Shown: positions 24,526 through 33,792, counted from the stretch's first letter. The stretch is DNA of 64,000 bases from Sulfurospirillum sp. UCH001 (GCF_001548035.1 NZ_AP014723.1:124001-188000); one strand, 5' to 3'. Program-made: numbers and translations. Notes: a model not told the origin generated them from the sequence alone.

Positions 24526-25704
24526 ATGAAAGTTCAAAAAATGCGTAAACTTCTTGGAGTTCTCCTTGTAGTATTAGCCCTTTTACTACCTTACTATATC
24601 TCCAATACTAAATTTCAAGGTGATGTTATACGTTTAGGCATGAGTGGACCTTTTAGTGGTGGGCTTAATAGCGTTGGAAATGAATTTTTACTTGGTGCCG
24701 AAATCTATCTAAAAAATCTTAATGATCATGGCGGCGTGAATGGTAGGAAAATAGAGATCATTGCAAAAGATGATCGATATGAACCTAAAATTGCTGTTGA
24801 AAATGTTCATGAGCTTATTAATAAAGAGAAAGTGTTTGCTTTATTTGGGATTATTGGTACACCTGTAGCAGAAGCTGTTTTCCCTATTGCTATTGAAAAA
24901 CGCATTCCTTTTGTGGGTGCATATTCAGGTGCAGAGTTTTTACGAAATCCCCCTAACCCTATCGTTTTAAATGCAAGAGCAGGTGATCTTGATGAGATCG
25001 AAAAGCTCGTGCAGTACTATGCTGATGATCTAAAATATAAACGTTTTGCGCTGTTTTATCAGAATGATGGTTATGGAAGAGCTGGGCTAAATGGTGTTAA
25101 GAGTGCGCTTGCAAAGCGCAATTTAGTACTCGTTGGTGAGGGAAGTTATAAGAGAAATACACTCTCCGTAGGTAATGCACTTTATGAAATTGAATTGTGT
25201 AATCCAGAAGTTATTTTAATGATAGGCTCAACAACTCCTGTTGCAGAATTTATTAAACGCGCTCGAAAGAGCACAAAAATTCGTAAAGAGGTTCAGTTTG
25301 GACTTTTCTCTTTTGTTGAACCAAAACCTTTAATTGATCTTTTAGAAGGCAAAGGAGCAGGGATTACCTTTGCGCAAGTCGTTCCTTCCCCTTGGACATC
25401 TGAAGTTGATGAAGTAGAGACTTATCGTATTTTGATGCGAAAATATTATCCAAAAGAAGAATTGGGACATGTCTCTTTGGAGGGATATTTTGCGGCACGT
25501 ATGATTGCGGAAGTCTTTAAAAGTTTAGGGCGTGATTTTACAAAAGAAGAATTTATCAAAGCATTAGGGGCTTTTTCGAAAACCCTTGATGAAACAGCAG
25601 TCTCTAAAAACAGAGATGAGCGTTGCAAATGTTTGCATCGTGTACATTTGAGCGAATATGTGGATGATGACTTTTACTCTGTAGGGAAAAGTGATGAGCG
25701 CTAA
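24526..25704 (+). CDS. Liv-type periplasmic binding protein acting as a sensor subunit
   Basis: 392 residues. An N-terminal hydrophobic segment (about 6-25) is followed by a Peripla_BP_6 fold: IRLGMSGPFSG-like start, NDHGGVNGRKIEIIAKDDRYEP, ALFGIIGTPVAEAVFPIA, FALFYQNDGYGRAGLNGV and a C-terminal GHVSLEGYFAARMIAEVFK. Such proteins bind amino acids, amides or related small molecules. No Liv permease or ATPase gene is nearby; instead the stop codon overlaps a histidine kinase start by up to 14 bp. I infer that it presents a ligand to the kinase rather than to a transporter. The N-terminus may stay uncleaved as an anchor. Confidence 0.88.
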   Translation: MKVQKMRKLLGVLLVVLALLLPYYISNTKFQGDVIRLGMSGPFSGGLNSVGNEFLLGAEIYLKNLNDHGGVNGRKIEIIAKDDRYEPKIAVENVHELINKEKVFALFGIIGTPVAEAVFPIAIEKRIPFVGAYSGAEFLRNPPNPIVLNARAGDLDEIEKLVQYYADDLKYKRFALFYQNDGYGRAGLNGVKSALAKRNLVLVGEGSYKRNTLSVGNALYEIELCNPEVILMIGSTTPVAEFIKRARKSTKIRKEVQFGLFSFVEPKPLIDLLEGKGAGITFAQVVPSPWTSEVDEVETYRILMRKYYPKEELGHVSLEGYFAARMIAEVFKSLGRDFTKEEFIKALGAFSKTLDETAVSKNRDERCKCLHRVHLSEYVDDDFYSVGKSDER

Positions 25705-27307
25705 TCCTTTTAATGATTTTATGGGTAGCATCGATGAGATGACCATCGCGAAAAAGACAACGCTTCTTTTTCTCATTATGGTTGTGGGTATGCTGTTCAT
25801 TGGTAGTTTTGCACATATGAGTATTAACCGTATTAAAGATAACTTTGATATTTTATATACCAAACGTATGCTTCCTACCATTCGTCTTGAAAACCTCAAA
25901 GATATTTATACCGTAAATATCTTGGATACTATTCGAGATATTGAAAAGGGCTCTATTAGCGCAAAAGAGGGACAAGTGGTCATAGCTCTTGCCCAAGATT
26001 TAATTAAAATCGAACTGCAAGAGTATAAAAATAGCTTGGGAATTGATGAAAGTGACTGGTTGATTAAGCTAGCGCGTTCATGGGGACTTATGCATGAAAG
26101 TCGTCAGCCATACTATAAAACAAAAGAGGATGATATCCTAACTTCTAAAATTGAACAGAAAATACATACCATAGATGGAATTTTGCTCAAAATGTTTAGT
26201 TATTTTGAAACAAGACAAGGTTTAAAAGCGATAGAAACGTTGCAAAATGAACTATATCCGAGTGTTTATTCGATCAATATTGATTTAACGGGTCTTATCA
26301 ATCTCAATCTTGACGGTGCAAAAGAAGGATATGCTAGAACCGCTAAAGTATATGACAATACCTTTGAGTGGATTGTTGTTGCTACACTTGGTACTATCGC
26401 TTTTGCGGCACTTCTAGCTATTGTGCTTTTACAAAATATTCGTTTACTTCATGCCAGACTTGCCAAAATGGTTGATGCAAAAACACAAGAGTTACAACAG
26501 CTGAACCGCGATCTAGAACTCAAAGTGCAATACGAAGTTGAACAAAGTCGCCAAAAAGATCAGATCATGTTTCGTCAATCAAGACTCGCTTCAATGGGCG
26601 AAATGATTGGAAACATTGCACATCAGTGGCGTCAACCGCTGAATGCCATTGTGCTTATTATTCAAAGTTTTCAGATGAAGCGTATGGCAGGATTAGAATT
26701 AAGTGATGAATTTATTGATAAGCAGGTCAATGAAGGGATTCAGTTAGCCTCACTGATGTCTCGTACCATTGATGATTTTCGTAATTTCTTCAAACCAAAC
26801 CATAGCGAAGAAGATTTTAGTGTTAAAGAGACAGTGTTATATAGTCTTAAATTGATACAAGAGTACTACGCAAAATCAGGGATTGAGATTTTTCTAAATT
26901 GTAGCAATGATATTCAAATTAGCGGCTATCCTAATGAATTTTCACAAGTAGTTATGAATCTTCTTAGTAATGCCAAAGATGCGCTTGAAGAAAAAGAGAT
27001 AGAAGAAAAACTCATTGAAGTAGTCATAACAAAAGAAGCAAATAATGCAGTTATCAGTGTGATAGACAATGGTGGAGGGATTAGTGAAGAAGTGCAAGAT
27101 AGGATGTTTGAACCCTATTTTACAACGAAGCATAAAGCCTCAGGAACAGGTATAGGGCTTTATATGTCCAAGCAGATTATTGAAAAACAGATGAAAGGAA
27201 GTATTAGTGGAACGAACATTACCTATATTTTCCAAAATGGCAAACGTTATGAAAAATGTGCGATTCTAACAATTTTAGTACCACTTAAGAAGAAGGAGGA
27301 AAAATAA
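25691..27307 (+). CDS. Sensor histidine kinase coupled to a binding protein
   Basis: 538 residues from the GTG at 25691 (an ATG follows at 25694). Membrane helices near 20-42 and 222-246 enclose a helical periplasmic domain of about 180 residues. A coiled coil leads to MGEMIGNIAHQWRQPLNAI, the HQWRQPL form of the phospho-acceptor site widespread in Campylobacterota, then VVMNLLSNAKDALEE, DNGGGISEEVQDRMFEPYFTT-type G boxes (in two parts) and GTGIGLYMSK. It should be switched by the upstream binding protein and signal to the regulator that starts 1 bp later. Confidence 0.93.
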   Translation: MMSANPFNDFMGSIDEMTIAKKTTLLFLIMVVGMLFIGSFAHMSINRIKDNFDILYTKRMLPTIRLENLKDIYTVNILDTIRDIEKGSISAKEGQVVIALAQDLIKIELQEYKNSLGIDESDWLIKLARSWGLMHESRQPYYKTKEDDILTSKIEQKIHTIDGILLKMFSYFETRQGLKAIETLQNELYPSVYSINIDLTGLINLNLDGAKEGYARTAKVYDNTFEWIVVATLGTIAFAALLAIVLLQNIRLLHARLAKMVDAKTQELQQLNRDLELKVQYEVEQSRQKDQIMFRQSRLASMGEMIGNIAHQWRQPLNAIVLIIQSFQMKRMAGLELSDEFIDKQVNEGIQLASLMSRTIDDFRNFFKPNHSEEDFSVKETVLYSLKLIQEYYAKSGIEIFLNCSNDIQISGYPNEFSQVVMNLLSNAKDALEEKEIEEKLIEVVITKEANNAVISVIDNGGGISEEVQDRMFEPYFTTKHKASGTGIGLYMSKQIIEKQMKGSISGTNITYIFQNGKRYEKCAILTILVPLKKKEEK

Positions 27308-27308
27308 T

Positions 27309-27968
27309 ATGGATTTTAATAGTTTAAAAGATTGTGTCGTGTTGTATGTTGAAGATGAAAAATCAGTACAAATGCAAACTCAAATGATTTTAAGAGATTT
27401 TGTTAAAGAGGTTTACCTTGCATCAAATGGTGAAGAGGGTCTTAAAATAGCATTAGAGAAAGATGTAGATATTATCGTCACTGATATTGTTATGCCTGTA
27501 ATGAACGGCATAGAGATGCTCAAAAAACTTAAAAAAGAGTATAACCGAGACATTCCTGTCATCATTACAACAGCGTTTACGGAGACAGATTATTTGATTG
27601 AAGCGATTACGCTGAAAGTGGATGGTTTTATTATGAAGCCAATCAATGTTAAAGATTTGATTAGCAATATTTACACCGTTATGCTTCCAAAACTTCACAA
27701 CAAAGAGTTGCAAGGATGTTCTTTTATTATTGAAGGACTTGCAGCGCTTATTGGTGGTAAAAAGATTGAGATTTTGAAGTATATCATCAACCATTTGGAT
27801 GAAAATAAGATATTTAATGGTTCGTATCAAGATATTATTGATAATATTGGTGTAAGTAAACCTACCGTTGTACATATGTTTCAACAACTCATTAAAGTAG
27901 GTATATTAGAAAAAGTGAAAAATAAAATGTATCGATTCCGCAATACAAAACTCATTGGAGATCAATAA
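27309..27968 (+). CDS. Response regulator with RepL-like winged-helix output
   Basis: 219 residues. Receiver domain 1-120: acidic pair EDE near 16-18, phospho-acceptor in DIIVTDIVMPVMNGIEM, and lysine in FIMKPINVKDL. The C-terminal ~85 residues (GGKKIEILKYIINHLDENKIF ... SYQDIIDNIGVSKPTVVHMFQQL ... ILEKVKNKMYRFR, in parts) look like the helix-turn-helix of RepL plasmid initiators rather than OmpR, NarL or NtrC outputs. It starts 1 bp after the kinase stop and is clearly its partner. Targets are unknown. Confidence 0.88.
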   Translation: MDFNSLKDCVVLYVEDEKSVQMQTQMILRDFVKEVYLASNGEEGLKIALEKDVDIIVTDIVMPVMNGIEMLKKLKKEYNRDIPVIITTAFTETDYLIEAITLKVDGFIMKPINVKDLISNIYTVMLPKLHNKELQGCSFIIEGLAALIGGKKIEILKYIINHLDENKIFNGSYQDIIDNIGVSKPTVVHMFQQLIKVGILEKVKNKMYRFRNTKLIGDQ

Positions 27969-28487
27969 ATGAAAAAAGTGGTTTTAGTTTTACTCTTAGG
28001 CATTTGGAGTGCTCTTGTAGCAAGTGAAGTTGTGTTTGAAACAACACAAGGAAAGATAGTGTTCGCACTTAAACCTGAAGTGGCACCCAAAGCGTGTGAA
28101 AACTTTGAAGGATTAGTCAAGAAAGGGTATTATGATGGCATAACATTTCATCGTATTATTAAAAACTTTATGATTCAAGGTGGCGATCCTACTGGAACAG
28201 GTCGAGGTGGGCAGTCTATCTATGGTCAACCGTTTGAAGATGAGTTCAAACCCAATGTTATGTTTAATAAAGCAGGCATCCTAGCAATGGCAAATGCAGG
28301 TCGCAATACCAATGGAAGTCAATTTTTTATCACCACTGTTCCTACACCACATTTGAATGGAAGACATACAATTTTTGGTGAAGTGATTGAGGGAATGGAT
28401 GTTGTGCATAAGCTTGAAAATGTTGTAACTGATGGTAGAGATATGCCAATGCAACCACAAAAAATTCTCAAAGCGTATTTAAAATAA
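27969..28487 (+). CDS. Periplasmic cyclophilin-type peptidyl-prolyl isomerase
   Basis: 172 residues with a signal peptide (about 1-19, ending ALVAS). Catalytic arginine in FHRIIKNFMIQGGDPTGTG, plus ILAMANAGRNTNGSQFFIT and HLNGRHTIFGEV. The tryptophan that confers cyclosporin binding in human cyclophilin is histidine here (TPHLNG), as in many bacterial enzymes. It catalyses proline isomerisation during folding of exported proteins. The ATG follows the regulator stop directly, so the gene is the last of this operon. Confidence 0.93.
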   Translation: MKKVVLVLLLGIWSALVASEVVFETTQGKIVFALKPEVAPKACENFEGLVKKGYYDGITFHRIIKNFMIQGGDPTGTGRGGQSIYGQPFEDEFKPNVMFNKAGILAMANAGRNTNGSQFFITTVPTPHLNGRHTIFGEVIEGMDVVHKLENVVTDGRDMPMQPQKILKAYLK

Positions 28488-28492
28488 TTTAA

Positions 28493-28873
<381 letters not shown>

Positions 28874-28878
28874 AATTT

Positions 28879-28920
28879 AAGCCAAGTGATTAAATTTTAA
28901 CCACTTGGCTTTTCCTCTTT
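28879..28920 (+). terminator. Terminator between glnB and amtB
   Basis: AAGCCAAGTG (28879-28888) and CACTTGGCTT (28902-28911), 13-nt loop with partial pairing, then TTCCTCTTTTTTG. It separates, or attenuates between, the two genes. Confidence 0.8.
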
Positions 28921-28924
28921 TTTG

Positions 28925-28930
28925 TACAAT
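28925..28930 (+). promoter_or_regulatory. Probable -10 box of amtB
   Basis: TACAAT right after the terminator's T-run, 39 bp before the amtB ATG. No sigma-54 GG-N10-GC element was recognised. Confidence 0.4.
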
Positions 28931-28968
28931 TATCCGTTACACTTTATTTCACTCAAAGGGCATATGTA

Positions 28969-30150
28969 ATGGATGTATCTCATATTCAATATGTTATTGA
29001 CACTTTCTTTCTCCTTTTTGCTTCCGTTTTGATTATTTTCATGGTTCCTGGCTTTGCCATGCTTGAAGCAGGGCTTGTCCGTAGTAAAAACGTTTCGGCA
29101 GTGCTTACTGGCAATGTGATGCTTTATGCTATTACCTCATTTATCTTTTTGCTTTGGGGATATAACCTTATGTTTGGAGGCAGTGGCTTTTTCTTAAAAG
29201 GCGTTGCTGTTGAAGGGTACAGTGCCTATGCTTATTTTTTCTTCCAGATGGCATTTGTGAGTAAAACAGTCTCCATTATGAGTGGTGGTGTGAGCGAGCG
29301 TATTCGTATTATCCCCTTTATGATTTTTGCAGTTTTAATGAGTGGATTTATCTATCCTATGGTTGGTAATGCTATTTGGGGTGGAGGATTTTTAAAAGAC
29401 GTTCATGATCTTGCAGGATGTACTGTCATTCACTCTGTAGGCGGGTGGGCATTATTTGCTGGTATCTTGGTTTTAGGTGCTCGTCGTGGAAAATACAGTA
29501 AAGAAGGGCATGTTAGAGCAATTCCCGCGTCTAATATACCTTTAGTCACTCTTGGTGGGATGCTTCTTTGGATTGGTTGGTTCGGTTTTAACGGCGGAAG
29601 TGCATTTAATATATCGAGTCCTGAAAAAGCAGATCTTGTAGGTTCTATTATTGTAAATACCAATACAGCAGGGCTTGCTGGTGCGATTATCGCAGCGTTT
29701 ATTGTCTATTTTCAGTATAAGAAACTTGATATTACGATGATTCTCAATGGGGCTCTTGGTGGACTCGTCGCCATTACTGCAAGTGCTGATGTGGTAGGTC
29801 TTTGGGAACCAATCGTTATTGGTGCTGTTGGTGGTGCATTGGTTGTTTTTGCTGTTCCTCTGTTTGATAAATTTCAGATTGATGATCCAGTAGGTGCGCT
29901 TTCTGTTCACCTAGTAAATGGTATATGGGGAACAATTGCAGTAGCTCTTTTTGCTGATTTTTCACTTCTTACACAACTTAAAGGCATTGTATTAACAGGG
30001 CTTTTCACTTTCCCTGTCTCTTATATTGCGTTTGTGATTATCAAAAAAGCGATTGGTCTTAGAAGCGATGAAGAGCATGAATATGTGGGACTTGATCTTG
30101 AAGAGTGTGGTTTGGAAGCATATCCTGAGTTTGTTAAATCAAAAGTCTAA
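28969..30150 (+). CDS. amtB: Ammonium transporter
   Basis: 393 residues, eleven membrane helices. The conserved pore histidines are present in VIHSVGGWALFAG and VHLVNGIWGTIA, with FMVPGFAMLEAGLVRSKN at helix 1 and NGALGGLVAITASAD in the second half. Conducts ammonium/ammonia into the cell and is blocked by PII at low nitrogen demand. No signal sequence of the E. coli type is evident; the protein starts directly with helix 1. Paired with glnB upstream. Confidence 0.96.
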   Translation: MDVSHIQYVIDTFFLLFASVLIIFMVPGFAMLEAGLVRSKNVSAVLTGNVMLYAITSFIFLLWGYNLMFGGSGFFLKGVAVEGYSAYAYFFFQMAFVSKTVSIMSGGVSERIRIIPFMIFAVLMSGFIYPMVGNAIWGGGFLKDVHDLAGCTVIHSVGGWALFAGILVLGARRGKYSKEGHVRAIPASNIPLVTLGGMLLWIGWFGFNGGSAFNISSPEKADLVGSIIVNTNTAGLAGAIIAAFIVYFQYKKLDITMILNGALGGLVAITASADVVGLWEPIVIGAVGGALVVFAVPLFDKFQIDDPVGALSVHLVNGIWGTIAVALFADFSLLTQLKGIVLTGLFTFPVSYIAFVIIKKAIGLRSDEEHEYVGLDLEECGLEAYPEFVKSKV

Positions 30151-30157
30151 TAGAAAA

Positions 30158-30180
30158 GAGGGGAGCCTTTTGCTCCCTCT
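30158..30180. terminator. Bidirectional hairpin between amtB and the aldo/keto reductase gene
   Basis: GGGAGC (30161-30166) and GCTCCC (30172-30177) with flanking purines/pyrimidines; a T-rich tail is clearest on the minus strand. Confidence 0.6.
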
Positions 30181-30181
30181 C

Positions 30182-31201
30182 TTATCCCATTGGATACAAA
30201 ATCTCTTTTTGAACTTTCTCACACTCGTTTAAAATCTCAGGTGTTAATTTTATTTCAAAGGCTTTGAAGCTCTCTTCTAACTGTGTTGCATAGCGCGCTC
30301 CAATAATCGTTGAAGCCACAAAATCAAAATGCATGCTCCAGCTCACGGCAAGCGTTACAGGGCTCATACCGTATTTTTGTGCAATTTCTATATATTTAGC
30401 TGTCGCGGTAACGGTTTTATCATTTACAAAACGCTTATACATGGCTTTTTGTCTAGGCTCTCCTGCATGCAAGTATTCTCCAAAACGTGTTTTTGGGTCG
30501 ATAAAGGCTTGATTGTATTTTCCACTTAAAACACCACCCGCTATAGGAGAATAAGGAAGTAGAGAAACTTTTTCTTTACGGCAGACGTTGGCAAGCTCAT
30601 CTAAAAATCGTGGGTTTAGGAGAGAAAAGTTATTTTGGATGGACTCGAAGCGAGAAAGTTTTTCATACTGTGAAATTGTGTTTGATTTGGTAAGTCCATA
30701 AGCGGTGTCGTTAGACGTACCGATGTAGCGTACTTTTCCTGATTTTACGAGTTCATCGAGGGCTCGCATGGATTCTTCTTTAGGAACAATTTCATCCGGC
30801 CAGTGAACTTGGTAAAGGTCGATGTAGTCTGTTTTAAGGCGTTTTAAACTTCCTTCAATCGCTTTTTGAATGTGAAAACGATCGATTGCTGTATACCCAT
30901 GGCGAATAGGGGGTACAAACCAACCATTTGCAGCACCTGCGATTTTGCTCGCAAGTATGATGCTTTCACGAGGCTTTGTGGCAAGCCATTCACTGATAAT
31001 TTCTTCAGTAACTCCAGCATAACTCTCTTTGGGAGGAACGGGGTAAAGCTCAGCAGTATCAAAAAAATTAATACCGCGATCAAATGCCGTATCAAGAATT
31101 TTAAAAGACTCTTTTTTGTCGCTCCAACTGCCAAAACTCATGGTTCCCATGCAAATAGGGGTAACTCTAAGACCACTTTTCCCAATGTAACGATATTCCA
31201 T
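30182..31201 (-). CDS. Aldo/keto reductase
   Basis: 339 residues from the ATG at 31201 behind AAAGGGTTGAAA. Family features: LGxSGLxVSPICMGTMSFG-like start (GKSGLRVTPICMGTMSFGSW), FFDTAELYPVPPKESYAG with the catalytic Asp and Tyr, ILASKIAGA with the Lys, and YIDLYQVHWPD with the His. An NADPH site is in the late IIGARYATQLEES. It reduces aldehydes or ketones; the physiological substrate is not evident. Sequence style is closest to Tas/YghZ-type members. It stands alone, divergent from pyrC. Confidence 0.9.
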   Translation of the reverse strand: MEYRYIGKSGLRVTPICMGTMSFGSWSDKKESFKILDTAFDRGINFFDTAELYPVPPKESYAGVTEEIISEWLATKPRESIILASKIAGAANGWFVPPIRHGYTAIDRFHIQKAIEGSLKRLKTDYIDLYQVHWPDEIVPKEESMRALDELVKSGKVRYIGTSNDTAYGLTKSNTISQYEKLSRFESIQNNFSLLNPRFLDELANVCRKEKVSLLPYSPIAGGVLSGKYNQAFIDPKTRFGEYLHAGEPRQKAMYKRFVNDKTVTATAKYIEIAQKYGMSPVTLAVSWSMHFDFVASTIIGARYATQLEESFKAFEIKLTPEILNECEKVQKEILYPMG

Positions 31202-31239
31202 TTTCAACCCTTTTAGTATTTGCTTGTGCAATTTTATCG

Positions 31240-31245
31240 TATAAT
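31240..31245 (+). promoter_or_regulatory. Probable -10 box of pyrC
   Basis: TATAAT (CGTATAATTAAA) 23 bp before the pyrC ATG, giving a short leader with AAAGG. Confidence 0.55.
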
Positions 31246-31267
31246 TAAATCAAAAAAGGCATTTATA

Positions 31268-32275
31268 ATGACCCATACTCTTATTTCCCCTTTAGATATG
31301 CACTTACATGTACGTGACGAAGTCATGCTCAAAGTAGTTGCACCTTTGAGTGCCCATAGTTTTTCAGGTGGAATTATTATGCCAAATATTATTCCTCCTA
31401 TTACAACAATTGAAGCGGCAATTGCGTATAAAGAGCGCATTATAAATGCTATTGGAAATAATGTGTTTGAGCCTTTGATGACACTTTTCTTTCGCAGCGA
31501 TTATACGCGAGAGTTTTTAAAAAAAGCTTCTTCACATGTCAAAGCACTTAAGCTTTATCCTTCAGGTATTACAACCAATTCTGAAGGCGGTGTAGCAAGT
31601 ATGGATATTGAAACATTGCGTCCTGTTTTAGAAGTTATGAGTGAGTTAGGACTCATTTTATGTGTACATGGTGAAACAAATGGCTTTGTCATGGACAGAG
31701 AAAAAGAGTTTGGTTCTATTTATGAAAGTCTAGCATCGGCATTTCCAAAACTGAAAATCGTAATGGAACATATAACATCCAAAGAGAGTGTTGCTCTTTT
31801 AGATAAATATGAAAATCTTTACGCAACCATTACGTTGCATCATTTGTTGATTACTCTCGATGATGTTGCTGGAGGAATGCTTCAACCCCATCTTTTTTGT
31901 AAACCAATTGCAAAACGCTATGAGGATCGTGATGCTCTTTTAAAAGTAGCTCTTGAAGCACATCCTAAAGTAATGTTTGGGAGTGATTCTGCGCCACATC
32001 CTATTCATAAAAAAGAGTGTTGTGGTTGTGCTGCGGGTGTTTTTACTGCACCTATTGCGTTGCAAGTTTTAGTGGAGTTATTTGAAAAACATAACGCATT
32101 AGCTTCGTTACAAGCATTTGTGAGTAACAATGCACAAACAATTTATGCCTACAAACCCCCTTATAAAGAGGTTGTTTTAGAAAAAAAACCATTTCAAGTA
32201 ACACACAGTTATGGTGATGTTGTCCCTATGTTTGCAAACGAAACACTCAGTTGGAGTATCAAACATGTCTTATAA
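31268..32275 (+). CDS. pyrC: Dihydroorotase (class II)
   Basis: 335 residues from ATG 31268, matching the class II PyrC length. Metal ligands HLH in DMHLHVRD, the carboxylated lysine in ALKLYPSGITTNSEGG, CVHGE, VMEHIT and the catalytic Asp in FGSDSAPHP are all present. Converts carbamoyl aspartate to dihydroorotate in pyrimidine synthesis. The end overlaps the start of a response regulator by 11 bp, an unexpected coupling of a housekeeping enzyme with signalling. Confidence 0.95.
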   Translation: MTHTLISPLDMHLHVRDEVMLKVVAPLSAHSFSGGIIMPNIIPPITTIEAAIAYKERIINAIGNNVFEPLMTLFFRSDYTREFLKKASSHVKALKLYPSGITTNSEGGVASMDIETLRPVLEVMSELGLILCVHGETNGFVMDREKEFGSIYESLASAFPKLKIVMEHITSKESVALLDKYENLYATITLHHLLITLDDVAGGMLQPHLFCKPIAKRYEDRDALLKVALEAHPKVMFGSDSAPHPIHKKECCGCAAGVFTAPIALQVLVELFEKHNALASLQAFVSNNAQTIYAYKPPYKEVVLEKKPFQVTHSYGDVVPMFANETLSWSIKHVL

Positions 32276-32930
32276 AATTCTCATTTTAGAAGATAATACA
32301 CTTCTTCTTCAAACACTTGAAGATTTTTTAAATGAGCATGGATATGAATGTACATTAGTGAAGAGTGGGAAAGAGGCTTTAAAACAATGTTTTGAGCATA
32401 AGTTTGATCTTTATCTCTTAGATGTTAAAGTTCCAGATATGAATGGTTTTGAGTTCCTCCAATCACTGAGAAGCTCAGGAGACCATACTCCTGCCATTTT
32501 TGTAACATCATTGAACGATCAAGAAAGTCTGACCAAAGGGTTTATGCTTGGAGGAGATGATTATATTAAAAAACCATTTGAATTAAGTGAATTACTGCTT
32601 CGTATCAAAGCACTTTTAGCCAGGGCAAAAGGCATTGTGGATGATTGGCTCATTATTGATGAGGTATATAAATTAAATTTGGCACGCAAACGCCTTTTTT
32701 ACAAGCATGAAGAGCTTGATATCAATCTTAAAGATTTTGAACTACTCTATTTGCTAGTCAAAGAACGAGGTAAAGTGGTAACCAAAGAGATGATACATGA
32801 GTGTCTTTGGAGCAGTAGTGAGGAGATTAATGAGGGTTCTATTAGAGTCTATATCAATAACCTCAAAAAAATTTTTGGAAAAGATGTCATTTTAAATATT
32901 CGGGGAATTGGGTATCGCTTTGAGAAGTAG
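32265..32930 (+). CDS. OmpR/PhoB-type response regulator
   Basis: 221 residues from ATG 32265, inside the last codons of pyrC. Acidic pair (LEDN, 8-11), phospho-acceptor Asp53 in YLLDVKVPDMNG, lysine in YIKKPFELSELL, and a C-terminal winged helix ending NIRGIGYRFEK. It is a near relative of the regulator at 11176-11850 in both receiver and layout. The overlapping kinase gene downstream is its partner. Confidence 0.93.
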   Translation: MSYKILILEDNTLLLQTLEDFLNEHGYECTLVKSGKEALKQCFEHKFDLYLLDVKVPDMNGFEFLQSLRSSGDHTPAIFVTSLNDQESLTKGFMLGGDDYIKKPFELSELLLRIKALLARAKGIVDDWLIIDEVYKLNLARKRLFYKHEELDINLKDFELLYLLVKERGKVVTKEMIHECLWSSSEEINEGSIRVYINNLKKIFGKDVILNIRGIGYRFEK

Positions 32931-33768
32931 TGATAAAATCTTTTTTATCCGCTCTATCATTGCTTTTAGCATTGCGATGTGTCTTCTTGCCGCTTTTGGA
33001 ATTCTTTTATGGGAATATTCAGGCGAATCTAAAATCTGGGTTATCGGCTCTATAGTTCTAGCATCATTCATCGGAGGGTATTTAATCGTTTCTTATACAC
33101 TCTCTTCACTCTTTAAAACGAATCGATTTTTAGATATTTTATTGAAAGATACGCTGCATGAACTCAATATCCCATTATCGGTTATCAATGCTAATCTTCA
33201 AATGCTTCAAGCAGAAGAAGATGATGAAAAAAAGATTAAGCGATTAGGTCGCATTGACTTGGCTAGTAAAGATCTTTATACACTTTATAAAGAGGTTGAT
33301 TATTACATCAAAAAAGAGATTCAAGAAGATGTGCGAGAAAAGTTTTATCTTGATGAACTTATTTGCGGTGTTGTTGAAAAACAAAAAGAGATGGCCGATG
33401 GCGTAGAAATTAACTATGATGTTTCTCATATAGAAATATTTGCTGATAAACATGGTTTGGCAAAAGTAATTTCTAACTTGGTGCATAATGCGCTGAAATA
33501 TAATAAAGATCATCAAGCAATTCGTATTTTTCAAGAAGAAGAGAATTTAATTATTCAAGATCATGGTGTGGGAATGAGTGAAGCAGAGCTTTTCTTAGCC
33601 TTTGATCGTTACTATCAGGTCGATACAACGAAAGAGGGATATGGTATAGGGTTGAGCTTAGTTAAGGCGTATTGTGATGAATTTAAAATCCCTTTACGTA
33701 TTAATTCGCAAAAAAATGTTGGAACCGATGTTATTTTAGATATTTCACACCTTCTAAATAAAAAATGA
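32908..33768 (+). CDS. Short sensor histidine kinase
   Basis: 286 residues if the TTG at 32908 is used; the TTG at 32920 is the alternative, and there is no in-frame ATG before the first helix. Two membrane helices (about 11-34 and 39-62) are joined by a very short periplasmic loop, so there is almost no external sensor. Phospho-acceptor in DTLHELNIPLSV, N box LVHNALKYN, and DHGVGMSEAEL with GYGIGLSLVKAY. It probably senses the membrane itself or a partner protein. The start overlaps the regulator gene by 23 bp. Confidence 0.87.
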   Translation: MGIALRSSDKIFFIRSIIAFSIAMCLLAAFGILLWEYSGESKIWVIGSIVLASFIGGYLIVSYTLSSLFKTNRFLDILLKDTLHELNIPLSVINANLQMLQAEEDDEKKIKRLGRIDLASKDLYTLYKEVDYYIKKEIQEDVREKFYLDELICGVVEKQKEMADGVEINYDVSHIEIFADKHGLAKVISNLVHNALKYNKDHQAIRIFQEEENLIIQDHGVGMSEAELFLAFDRYYQVDTTKEGYGIGLSLVKAYCDEFKIPLRINSQKNVGTDVILDISHLLNKK

Positions 33769-33774
33769 TATAAT
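33769..33774 (+). promoter_or_regulatory. Probable -10 box of the PilZ gene
   Basis: TATAAT directly after the kinase stop and 19 bp before the PilZ ATG; the leader would be about 12 nt with no ribosome site. Confidence 0.5.
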
Positions 33775-33792
33775 CAATTCCAAATCATCATT

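Noticed and set aside
27453-27887. 144-residue minus-strand open frame opposite the RepL-like regulator
   Set aside because: His/Asn/Ile-rich antisense translation without start signals; the sense frame is a clear response regulator.
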